DNA of 64,000 nt from Anastatus disparis (Eukaryota > Arthropoda > Insecta > Hymenoptera > Eupelmidae), in assembly GCA_017163975.1 (NCBI GenBank), contig JAFFSR010000316.1, positions 3,579,501 to 3,643,500 on the forward strand, written 5' to 3'. Each line of letters begins with the position of its first letter. Position 1 is the first letter of the stretch. Under the pieces are notes generated by a model, which was given only the letters and a program-made list of their open reading frames with translations, searched no databases and was not told the DNA's origin. The translations under genes and the position numbers were made by a program. This document shows, in pieces, positions 35,102-45,860 of this stretch.

Positions 35102-36763
35102 GGGACTGCTTAGGACCTACTTGATCGATCAAAAATAGCTAAAAAATATATTCCGTTTTTTTTTTATAGAAATAAATATTAGAATTGTTTGTACTTGCAG
35201 ATATCAATTTATTTCAAAGAAATAAAAAGCAGAAGCTTGCAAATTTATTAAAATTTAAAGAACAAGCCGAAAAAAATCATGTCACTACCGTAGATTTGGA
35301 CTTACGCTTGAACGGTACAACGTATTTCCCCTGTTGAAAATAATGACGTCTTTCTAAGATGTCTTTGAAAGACGTCTTCAAAGACGTCATTTTCTCCAAA
35401 TTTAGGAAAAATAACGTCATTTTTCATGAATTATGACATTGAAAAATGACTTTACATGATAATCATTTCCCATTTAAAGGAAAAAACAAAAACGAGGTAA
35501 ATCTCGTAGTTTCAACTTTTCAAAAAACGAAGAGCATTTGCAATTAAACTGAAAACGTTCTGGCCCTATATATCTGCGTCTTTGAAATTTGTATAAGAGA
35601 TCGCAAAATTTCAAAATCGCCACCTAGTGATTTAAAATTAAATTGACGCAATCGACTATCAATTCGACTGTAAGTCACTAGGTGGCGTTTTTTTAAATTT
35701 TCTGATCCTTGATGCAAATTTTGAAGATGCAGATATATAAGGCCAGAATGATATCAGCTTAATCGCAAATGCTCTTCGTTTTTCGAAGAGTTGAAACTAC
35801 GAGGCTTACCTCGTTTTTGTTTTTTCCTTTAAATGGGAAATGATTATCATGTAAAGTCATTTTTCAATGAAATAATTCATGAAAAATGACGTTGATTTTC
35901 TGAAATAACGTTATTCGTTACCGAGAACAGATCTGTTCTCAGTAACGAATAACGTTATTTCATAAAATCATGTCATTTGAAAAAGTTACGTCATTTCCCA
36001 CTATAAATCACATTGTTTTGATAACGAATAACGTTATTTCAGAAAATCATGTCATTTAAAAAAATTACGTAATTTCCCACTATAAATCGAATAAGGAATA
36101 ACGTCATTTAAAAAAAACATGTCATTGTAATAAAATTACGTCATTAAAATAACATCTCTGCATAACGTTATTTCAAAAAATCATGTCATTTGAAAAAGTT
36201 ACGTCATTTATTACATTGTTATGATAACGAATAACGTCATTTCTGAAAATTATGTCATTAAAAAAAATAACGTCATTTTCCCACTACAAATATCACGTCT
36301 TTTTGATAACAAATAACGTCATCTCTAAAAATCATATCATCAAAATAAATGACGTTGTTTAAAAACAACGACGTCATTTTGAAATAACGTCATTTCCATA
36401 ATTTAATAAAAGCTCACTTGAACAATGACGTTATTTGCATAAATGACGTCGCGAAATGTCTCAATTTGCAACGTCATTTGATGAAATGACTTCATTAAAT
36501 GACGTTATTAAATGACGTCATAAAATAACGTTATCATTTTTAACAGGGACCATTCAAGCGTAAGTCGAAATCTACGGTAGTGACATGATTTTTTTTCCGC
36601 TTCCTCTTGAAATTTCGACAAATTTACACGCTTCCGCTTCTCATATGTTTGAAATAAATTGATATTTACAAGAACAAACAATTCCGATATTTATTTCTAT
36701 CAAAAAAACGTAATATCCTTTTTAGGTATTTTACGATCGGTAAAGTAGGTCCAAAGCAGACCC
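35102..36763. mobile_element. 1.66-kb TTAA element tiled with TGACGTCA/AACGTT words
   Basis: Flanked by TTAA (35098-35101 and 36764-36767). Ends GGGACTGCTTAGGACCTAC and GTAGGTCCAAAGCAGACCC; the terminal inverted repeats run about 230 bp and include TAGAAATAAATAT and ACTACCGTAGATTT/AAATCTACGGTAGT. The interior right half (about 35890-36540) is made of dozens of (A)TGACGTCATTT and AACGTTATTTC variants, many exact matches to the 8-bp CRE/ATF palindrome. A second palindrome lies at 35430-35885. No coding. Confidence 0.75.
35430..35885. mobile_element. Nested palindromic element
   Basis: Arms: CCCATTTAAAGGAAAAAACA with TGTTTTTTCCTTTAAATGGG, CGAAGAGCATTTGCAATTAA with its near inverse, and CGCCACCTAGTGA with TCACTAGGTGGCG. 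A nearly symmetric 450-bp block within the larger TTAA element. Confidence 0.6.
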
Positions 36764-37081
36764 TTAAAAAAAGAGATGTAGCAATGATGAATTTGAAACT
36801 GATGTAGTTAGGTAAGGTCAATGACAAAAATTGAAAGTTTCTCCATTTAATAATAAATTAATTGTAAATAAGTATAAAATTTGTATATGGTTTATTATGA
36901 GATATGCAATGTTTGTTATCGTAATTTAAGGAATGCGAATCTTAATTTTTTATTGCATTTAATGACATAAATGTGCACACGAGCACACGCGCGCTTGCAC
37001 ACACAAATTTTTTGTATAATAATAATAAAATATTAAAATTTCATTGAAATCATAAGAGATAATATATTTTTTGTTAAACAG
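36764..37081. other. Intergenic DNA
   Basis: A short GCACACGAGCACACGCGCGC purine/pyrimidine-alternating run near 36974, otherwise AT-rich. Confidence 0.35.
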
Positions 37082-37341
37082 CTGATAAACAGGAATTAAA
37101 AAAGAATAAAAAAAGGTATAAATTTATGAAGATGAGGAGAAGTGACGCTCTTGAAATTCTTGCAAAAGAGACCGATACTGAAGATACTGAAGATAAAATA
37201 GAAAGCATAACGGCTGTGCCTTCTAAAAAAATTAGAAAGGGTAAAATTAAACCTTAAAAAATGAAAAATAAAAATATATCCAAAAAATTGGTTGAAGTAA
37301 CATCGAAAAAACATGTTAGTGACTTAAATTGTTATTGTTAA
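37082..37341 (+). pseudogene. Possible exon remnant, Lys/Glu/Asp-rich
   Basis: After an acceptor-like TTAAACAG at 37081 a frame reads about 58 codons with coding-like composition (KFMKMRRSDALEILAKETDT, TEDKIESITAVPSKKI), one TAA near 37257, then another stretch (SKKLVEVTSKKHVSD) to TAA at 37341. The acidic/lysine mix resembles linker exons of the BEN-type gene, but no domain or partner exon is visible. Treat as weak. Confidence 0.25.
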
Positions 37342-37962
37342 TAATTTAGCTTTATATAGTGTATCTCAGAACTCGAAACACTTGAATATCAACAGTGCAA
37401 ATAGTTAGGATTTTGTAAAGAGATGTAATAATCTGACAACATTTTAGTACACGTACATTCGTTTATAAGTTTCACGACCCAAAAATTTTTTTTTAATCGC
37501 TTTAAACAGAGAAAGAATGAATGGAAACATTTTATAAATATTAATTATAATAAACTTTTTAAATTAAACAAAATTGATTAATTTAGGAAAAAAAATGTAA
37601 ATAGTTACAGAAATTAAATAAATTTGTGCGGTCATACATAATATTTTCATATAATAATATTGAAAGCTTTAGCTTATATTTTTTTTAATATTATTAAGAT
37701 ACGAATGAAGGTGTATATTTGACAATTATTTATAATAAAGTAGTAATGCATTTAAAATATATTAATATAAAATGTTGGAGTATTATAAACAGTGACGAGA
37801 CAAATAATGTCCGCAATTGTTGATCTGAAATTAAGAAACAATTCCGTTTATCTTCCTAAGAATATTTAAAGAAAGTAAGTAGGGATTATAAAAAAAAACT
37901 TATTTTTGGAAATGATAATGATTTAATTTATGATCAATTGAATAAAAATTGTGTACCAGGGT
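37342..37962. other. Intergenic AT-rich DNA
   Basis: No gene recognised. Confidence 0.35.
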
Positions 37963-38515
37963 TGCGAAAAAAGTAATTAAAAATTATTTGAATCACGAAT
38001 CATTTTTGAATTTGTAATTAAAGTTTTATTTAATTAACAATTCCTTTTAAATTAATAATTAAAAATATTTTAACTAACAAATCAAAATCTAATCGTAAAT
38101 TGAAAAGGCTTTAATTAAAAAATCAAAAGGAATTCTCAATTAAATAAATTTCAATTAAGAAATCAAAATGTAATCGTGAATTGAAAGGGCTTTAATTACA
38201 AAATCAAAAGGAATTCTTAATTAAATAAATTTCAATTAAGAAATCAAAATTTAATCGTGAATTGAAAGGGCTTTAATTCCAAAATCAAAAGGAATCCTTA
38301 ATTAAATAAATTTCAATTAAGAAATCAAAATGTAATCGTGAATTGAAAGGGCTTTAATTCCAAAATCAAAAGGAATTCTTAACTAAATAAATTTCAATTA
38401 AGAAATCAAAATGTAATCGTGAATTGAAAGAGCGTCAGTTATGATTATGATTTGTGAATTCGAGGGCTTTAATTAAAAATTCCACAATTCCTTTTTAATT
38501 AAACGTACTAAGGAA
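37963..38515 (+). repeat. 81-bp tandem repeat array, left copy
   Basis: Begins CAGGGTTGC and then about five copies of an 81-bp unit (GGGCTTTAATT at 38187, 38268 and 38349; AATCAAAAGGAATTC; GAAATCAAAATGTAATCGTG). Same array, inverted, at 54065-54715, including the CAGGGTTGC edge (inverse at about 54708-54716). Confidence 0.8.
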
Positions 38516-38631
38516 TTTTTATCATATATATGTATATAGAAAAACATATGTGGACGCGCACATACATACGCACCTAGGCTCATATATATGCAACATTTCA
38601 TGTCGACCCACACGCACACATACGGACAAGT

Positions 38632-38707
<76 letters not shown>

Positions 38708-39033
38708 GGTCCGTTTCATGTCAACTTGCACCCGTTGACCCGTATATATTGTGGTTTATATATATGTATATATATATATACATACATACTTACATACATG
38801 GGATATTTCATGTCGGTTAGCACGTACTCATAAGTACAGGTTTTCTTTATATGTGGTACATTTCATGACAACACGCACACACCCATTCGTGTACCCTTAG
38901 ATTTACATATATGGGACATTTCATGTCTATTAGCATGCATGCACACAGACTTTAATAAACATGGGATTTTTCACGTCAATTGGAACGCACGCACTTACAG
39001 GTTTAGATATATGGGACATTTCATGCCAATGCG

Positions 39034-39093
<60 letters not shown>

Positions 39094-39447
39094 ATTATAT
39101 ATGGGACATTTCATGTCAACTCGTACATACTCATAATGACAGGCTTTTTTTATATATGTGGGACATTTTATGACAACACGCACACACCCATCCTAGTAAC
39201 CTTAGGTTTATATATATATGGGACATTTCATGTCGATTCACATGCATGCACATGCACGTTAATATATATAGGATTTTTCACGTCAATTCGAACGCACACA
39301 CACAGGTTTACATATATATGGGACATTTCATGTCAATTCGCATGCATGCACACAAACTTTAATAAATATTGGATTTTTCACGTCAATTGGAACGTACGCA
39401 CATACAGGTATATATATATATATATGAGATATTTCATGTCGTTTACA

Positions 39448-39481
<34 letters not shown>
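38516..39481 (+). repeat. GGGACATTTCATGTC compound minisatellite, left part
   Basis: Irregular 60-70 bp units centred on ATATGGGACATTTCATGTC, followed by CGCATGCATGCACACA or AACGCACGCACACAGG and TTTATATATA, with embedded (TA)n (38633-38704) and (AC)n (about 39027-39090) tracts. The Helitron at 39482-45228 interrupts it and units resume at 45229. The same repeat, inverted, occupies 52960-54060. Confidence 0.8.
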
Positions 39482-39482
<1 letters not shown>

Positions 39483-40664
39483 TAGGGGGGGTACCCCCCT
39501 GCTCGCGCTGCTCGCCAACCCCCAGTTATGCTATAAATATAATTATATATTAAACATTTATTATTAATATTATATTATATAATGTAATATTATTTAATTT
39601 ATTATATAATATAATTTTTATCTAAACTCTAAATAAATATTTTTACTATTTCTATTAATATTAATTATTTATGTTACTTTATATAAAAATACCTCAACAC
39701 TATTTTGTTCATTATATTTCAAAAAGAAGAGATATATATAATTATTATTAATTCATTATTTTTTTATTTTTATAAAAAAAGAAGAGATATATAGTGTTGA
39801 GGTTCGGCTTTCCACACCACCTTACATTTCAAACCTTTATCAATATAACTTATAAATATTTATTTTTTAAATCAATATTAATTTTGAATAAATTTGTAAA
39901 ATTTTTTTGTTAATATAATTATATAATATATGAAGTTTTAAAAAGGTGTGTAACATAGAGGTACCTTGATGGCGCGTTAGATTTTTTGATTAGTGGAAAC
40001 CCTCGCCAGTAGCCCTAAAAACCACTTAGTCTTATAAAATATATTTTATTTTAAATATTTATAATATATTTAATTATATGTAGTATAACTTAAAAATAGT
40101 GTTATTATTGTTATGATATTAATGATCATTAGTTTAAAATATATTGAAAATTTTGTTGATAATTTAGTATATTATTTGATATATCGTAATGATTTTGAGT
40201 TTTATAAGATTTATAGGATTATTTTGTTATAATTCCTTTTTTATATCTTTTTCTCATTTTAAACATTTTATGAGATATATCAAAATTCATACTAAAATTT
40301 ATAAATTTATTATGATATTGTAAATGAAATTATTACATGATCATTATATCATATTTTATTTAAAATTTAGTTATTTATATAACAAATAAATAAATAAAAT
40401 AATTTTAAATTATTTTATACTTACTTATACTATATTTACCTGTATAAAAGTTATGAATATGAATTTTTATTTATTGTTGTTATTAGTTAAATTATTTATT
40501 TATTAAAATTTCGTTTTATAAATTTTGAATAATCATAACTTTTAAATATTTTAGTTAATTTTTAAATATTCTAATTTTTTTGTTTTTAATAATATTAATA
40601 ATTTAAAAAATTTTTTTTAAATTTATTATTATATATTTAAATATTTATGATTTATTTTAATTTT

Positions 40665-41117
40665 TCATATTTTATTAATAATGTTAGCTAATCTTAATAA
40701 ATAATTAGAATAAATTTCATGACTTTGATTAAAGTAATATTCTGCTATTGGTTCGCTTATATTTATTTTATATTTTATAATTTCATTCGCATAATATTTA
40801 TAATACTCTGGTACTTCATTCCAATTTTTAAATTCAAATTGTTCATTATTTTCCTCTATATACGAATTAATAATATTATTTAATTTAGAAATTATTGTAT
40901 TGCTTATTGAACTATTATTATCTAGACTTTCTAAATAATATTCATATTCTTCTTGGAAATTTAAATGTTCTTCAATTTGATCATTTAAATTTTCCATCAA
41001 TTGTTGATCATTGACATTGTTAATTTCAACATAATGACCTTCTATTGGATCCCATTCAATCATTTGTTGATCATTAACATTGTCAATTTCAACATCATTA
41101 ATTGAATTCGATTCCAT
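40665..41117 (-). CDS. Acidic 150-aa ORF carried by the Helitron
   Basis: ATG at 41117-41115, uninterrupted to TAA. Very rich in Asn, Glu, Ile and Tyr. The N-terminal 45 residues contain two near-repeats of the form VEI(D/N)NVNDQQ, and the rest is predicted-helical and charged (YYKYYANEIIKYKI). There is no HUH, helicase, protease or zinc-finger motif. It lies downstream of the helicase on the same strand, between it and the Helitron 3' end, separated by about 150 bp. It may be an accessory gene of this Helitron lineage or a captured host exon; nothing in the sequence decides. Its open frame contrasts with the broken helicase next to it. Confidence 0.5.
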   Translation of the reverse strand: MESNSINDVEIDNVNDQQMIEWDPIEGHYVEINNVNDQQLMENLNDQIEEHLNFQEEYEYYLESLDNNSSISNTIISKLNNIINSYIEENNEQFEFKNWNEVPEYYKYYANEIIKYKINISEPIAEYYFNQSHEIYSNYLLRLANIINKI

Positions 41118-41264
41118 TATGTTTTTTTATTTATATATTATTAAAAATTTTTAATGTTTATAATTATTATAAATATAACCTGAAAAAAATAAAGTTTAAT
41201 TAATAAAATAATTTATAAAAAATTTATTTAAATAACATTAAATTTTTGTTAAATTATAATAAAA

Positions 41265-44144
41265 TTATTTTTCTAATATTTCTTTCCAAACTATGTTAGG
41301 TATAATATCTTTGTTTTCCGATTCATTTTGAATATATATTTTATTTACATTTTTACAACGTGAAAGAGCAACATATAATTGCCCGTGAGAAAATAAAGGT
41401 TTTTTGATGAATATTCCTATATTTTCGAAACTTTGGCCTTGAGATTTATTAATTGTTATAGCAAAAGCTAATATAACAGGAAATTGTTTTCTATATAAAA
41501 TAAATGGTAAAGATGATGATTCATTAGTGTTTAATGTAATACGTGGTATAAAAACTTTATTTCCTTTATTTTCTCCAGTAATTATTTGTGCTTCTATGTT
41601 ATATTTGAATAATTTAGTTATTTTTAATCGCGTTCCATTACATAATCCATTTTTATACTTAAATTTCGAATTAACATAATTATGGTATTTACTTTTAATT
41701 TCAGTTCGTGTGGAGGTAATCCTTCTCTTATGTTATTTAACATTTCTATTGGATAATTCAAATGAATATTATCATCCGTTTGATCTACACCTTTGTATGT
41801 TGCATAGTCAATGCTATAATAAGTTTTTGTTTCATTCTTAATTAATTTTAAAATTCTGTTATTTAAAATATTTACATCTTCATTATGTGTACTCAAAATG
41901 ACATTTTTTGAAAAACAATAATTTTCGTTAATGTTTTTATAAATTTTGGCACAGACGTCATTAGTTTTCCATTCTTCTGGAATAATAAATGGATTAATGT
42001 TTCCTTCTCCTATATTTAATAAAAATGAAGAGAAACTGTCATTATTAGATCTTATGTTTTTTTTAATTTAAAAATATGAAATAAGGGCCAAAGATTTGAA
42101 TATTTTATAGTCTCTTCAATTATAGTATTTCTTCTTCCATATTTTAATACTGGTAGAATTTGTCGAAAATCTCCACCTAAAATAATTATTTTTCCACCAA
42201 AACTTTTATCATTATGACAAACATCTTTTAAAGTTTTGTCTACGATTTCTAAAGCTTTTTTAGGAATCATAGATGCTTCATCCCATATAATTATATCTGT
42301 TTCTCTTAATTTTTTTTTATCTGAATTAAATTTTAAAAATGCGCTTTCAATGTTATTTAAATCCAATGGTAATCTAAAAGTTCTGTGACTTCTTAAACCT
42401 TTAGGTAATAAAATTGAAGCTATTCCGGTCCAAGCCATCGATAAAAATTTTTTTTTAATGCTTATATAATAATATATTAATGTTTTGTATAAGAAAGTTT
42501 TTCCGGAACCTCCTGGTCCATCTATGAAAAATATTTTTTGTTTATTATTTATTATTTTTTCAAAAATTTGTTTTTGATCATTATTTAATTGTTTATACAT
42601 TTTATCAAATTTTTTTTTACTAAAATTTATAATTTCATCATTAATTTCTTCATTTTCTTCAATGTATGTTTTATTTGGTTCTGGTAAACCAAAATTTTCA
42701 CATGACATATCTTCTAAATTTAATATTTGATTAATATGTGATAAAGCTTTATTTTCTTTATTATCTTTAAAATCTTCTGTAAAAAATTTTTTATATTTGT
42801 TCCAAATAATTTTACCTTGAATATTTTCACATAGTAAAAAACATGCAAAAAATTTACGTAGTTGTATTGGTAACATAACTTGACATGCTTCTTCAAAAAT
42901 ATAATAAATTTCATTTTCGTGCTCAATTAAATTCATTGCTAAAGCTGTTTCTTTATAAGTATTATAAGTAATATTTTCGTGAGTTCGTAAATCTGTATAA
43001 GATGTTGCACCTTTTATTCTATTTAATATTAATTTTAAAAAAAAACGTTCACTATCTTTAGGAGATACTACATTTAATCTACCAATAGCTATGTTTTTTC
43101 TATTTTTTGATCGTTTTATCCAAGATTTTGTGTTAGAATTGAAAATATAATATTGTGGTATGTTAACATATTTAATTTTTTTAGCAAAATCATCTTTTTT
43201 ATTCAAAGTAAACCATGCGGTTAACGTTGTTTCGTATTTATTTAATGCTGAATCTTTATCATTTTCATTAAAAATTATTTTTTGTTGATTTTCTGTATGA
43301 ATACTTAATCTTATTACAGAATGACTTCTGCCACATAATGGTAATTCTTGTAATCTCCATGCTGCTTCCATTGGACTTAAGTATCTACCATCTATATATT
43401 GTGTTATTTCATCATATACTTCTTCTTCATTTTCTTTTATTTTATTTTCTTTTATTTTGCAATATGCTTTATCGACTCCTTTATAAATATAGTCGTAAAT
43501 ATATTTAATACTTTGTATTGACATACAAAGTTCAGTATTAATATGAGCAGCATATTTTGCTAATAAAAAACTATTGTAAGGAATTACCATTGAATTATCA
43601 ACTTTTATAATTTTTTTGTTATTTTTAAAATTGTAGATATAATTATCAGAAATATTATTTCGTCGTTTGTATTGTGGATATTTATTTTCTTCAATTTTAG
43701 TACATTCAGTAAATGGTTTTGGAAAATTTTTTTACATATATTTTTATTTTTATCATAACATGGAGATTTGCTAGTATGTGGTCCGTGTAACATATGTTTA
43801 ATTACTAATTTTTGTAAATATATATTTTCCGATGATGGTATTTCAGCTGAAATATACTTATCAATAGATTCTACAGTAAATATTTTATGATTATGGTGTA
43901 ATGTGATAATGATATGTGCATGAGGTAATCCTCTTTTTTGAAATTCTATGGAAAATACATAAGCTATTACAGGACCAAAAATTTCATTTTTTATTATATC
44001 ATTTAATAGCATTTTAAATTTTGCATAAAATAATCTTACTGTAATATTTGGTATATCATTAGGAGTTGTTCCTTCAGGAAAATTTTTTAAAATTTCTTTA
44101 AGTTCTTTCCATTTTGGGTTATTATAAATTGTAATTTTATGCAA
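41265..44144 (-). pseudogene. Helitron Rep/helicase (HUH endonuclease plus PIF1-type helicase), frameshifted
   Basis: Three or more frames make up one protein. 44144-43605: FSIEFQKRGLPHAHIIITL with the HUH pair (His75, His77 of this frame) and VIKHMLHGP. A frame change near 43730 leads to the 43590-42052 frame (512 codons) with the Rep tyrosine motif YIYDYIYKG (residues 30-38) and helicase motifs: Walker A GPGGSGKT (358-365), Walker B WDEASM (436-441) and GGDFRQ (472-477). After a frame change near 42055, 41896-41624 continues, and a further change near 41640 leads to the C-terminal motifs TINKSQGQSF and GQLYVALSRCKN, ending at TAA 41265-41267. The N-terminal Rep region is missing; the first frame starts close to the HUH motif. 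The intact protein would nick, transfer and unwind single strands in rolling-circle transposition. Confidence 0.85.
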
Positions 44145-45206
44145 CTACTTTCGAGTTTTCAACAAAAAAAAATTAAAATTTTTATATTTTTATGTAATAT
44201 TATACATAAATAAAATATAATAAAAAAATATAAAACTATATTATGCAGTATTTGATGGTTCTAAAAAGTTGGGGGGGATTGTGGGGGGGTTGTGGGGGGG
44301 TCTGTGGGGGGGACGCGGGGGGACGTGGGGGGTAATGATCGATAACATAAAATAACGTAAATTTACGTTATTTAATTAATAAAAATCATGTGGGGGGGCT
44401 GTGGGGGGTGGGGGGATGTGGGGGGGCAACGACTGAATTTTGGTTCATATAACTATATATTTTTTACATATATTTTTATTTTTATCATAACATGGAGATT
44501 TGCTAGTATGTGGTCCGTGTAACATATGTTTAATTACTAATTTTTGTAAATATATATTTTCCGATGATGGTATTTCAGCTGAAATATACTTATCAATAGA
44601 TTCTACAGTAAATATTTTATGATTATGGTGTAATGTGATAATGATATGTGCATGAGGTAATCCTCTTTTTTGAAATTCTATGGAAAATACATAAGCTATT
44701 ACAGGACCAAAAATTTCATTTTTATTATATCATTTAATAGCATTTTAAATTTTGCATAAAATAATCTTACTGTAATATTTGGTATATCATTAGGAGTTGT
44801 TCCTTCAGGAAAATTTTTAAAATTTCTTTAAGTTCTTTCCATTTTGGGTTATTATAAATTGTAATTTTATGCAACTACTTTCGAGTTTTCACAAAAAAAA
44901 TTAAAATTTTTATATTTTTATGTAATATTATACATAAATAAAATATAATAAAAAAAAATAAAACTATATTATGCAGTATTTGATGGTTCTAAAAAGTTGT
45001 GGGGGGGATTGTGGGGGGGGGGACTGTGGGGGTCTGTGGGGGGGGGGTAGTGGGGGGCGCGGGGGCGTGGGGGGTAATGATCGATAACATAAAATAACGT
45101 AAATTTACGTTATTTAATTAATAAAAATCATGTGGGGGGGCTGTGGGGGGGCTGTGGGGGGGCGTGGGGGGATGTGGGGGGGGGCAACGACTGAATTTTG
45201 GTTCAT
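43733..45206 (-). repeat. Tandem duplication of the Helitron 5' region, about 0.73 kb x 2
   Basis: 43733-44455 and 44463-45206 are direct copies starting (plus strand) ACATATATTTTTATTTTTAT, running through the HUH coding segment and the G-rich block, and ending TTGGTTCATATAACTATAT. They differ by a few single-base indels, several in homopolymers. The inner copy continues into the rest of the Rep; the outer copy is a truncated Rep fragment adjacent to the true 5' end. Confidence 0.85.
44265..45190 (+). repeat. G-run blocks with quadruplex potential
   Basis: Two clusters (about 44270-44426 and 45000-45186) of GTGGGGGG-type runs on the plus strand, each with well over four tracts of five or more G, separated by an AACGTAAATTTACGTT palindrome. 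On the Helitron minus strand these are C-runs between the 5' end and the Rep coding region. Confidence 0.7.
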
Positions 45207-45228
45207 ATAACTATATAATATAGGTAGA

Positions 45229-45860
45229 TATATATATATGGGACAGTACATGTCGTTGCGCATGCATGCACACACACGTTAATATACATGGGATTTTTAA
45301 TGTCAATTCAAACGCATACAAACACACAGGTTTATATATACTGGACATTTCATGTCGATTCGCATGCATGCATACGTACGTTAATATACATGGGATTTTC
45401 CATGTCAATTCGAACGCACGCACACACACACAGGTTTATACATATGGTACATTTCATATCGATTTGCATGCATGCACACACGTTAATATACATAGGATTT
45501 TTCACGTCAATTATTACCCACGCCCATACAGGTTTATATATATGGGACATTTCATGACAACTCTAACACACCTATCCAAGCGCCCTTAGGTTCACATATA
45601 TGGGACGTATCATGTCAACACGCACGCACCGGTTTTCATATATTTGACATATCTTGTCAACTCGAACACGCAAACACATCTAAACATGTATTTGAAATTT
45701 GTATTTATATATATGGGACCGTTTCTGTCAATTCGCATGTACGCACGCACATGGGCTTATGAATATATGTATATACATATACATGGGATATTTTATGTCA
45801 ATTCACATGCGCGCACACACACACACACACAGGTATATATATATATATATATGAGTGCCA
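45229..45860 (+). repeat. GGGACATTTCATGTC compound minisatellite, right part
   Basis: Continuation of 38516-39481 after the Helitron: the same ATATGGGACATTTCATGTC units, CATGCATGCACACA and TTAATATACATGGGATTTTT blocks, ending in (TA)n near 45835-45852. Confidence 0.8.

Larger units (their letters stand above)
39482..45228 (-). mobile_element. Autonomous-type Helitron, 5.75 kb, coding region decayed
   Basis: On the minus strand the 5' end is TCTACCTATATTATATAG at 45228 (after A) and the 3' end is CTAG at 39482 (before T), preceded by a GGGGGGTACCCCCC hairpin and GGCGAGCAGCGCGAGCAGG. Both flanks are (TA)n inside the same minisatellite, fitting A^T insertion without target duplication. It encodes HUH Rep and PIF1-type helicase segments plus one extra acidic ORF. 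The 5' 0.73 kb is tandemly duplicated. Frameshifts in the Rep/helicase indicate it is no longer autonomous. Confidence 0.85.

Noticed and set aside
38187..38430. CRISPR array from regularly spaced repeats
   Set aside because: The 81-bp units are contiguous tandem repeats without unique spacers, in eukaryotic DNA.
38522..39567. Proteins with YIYIYI or HTHTHT runs on both strands
   Set aside because: They are translations of TA and AC microsatellites within a minisatellite; the same repeats give similar frames at 45266-45895 and 52932-54084.
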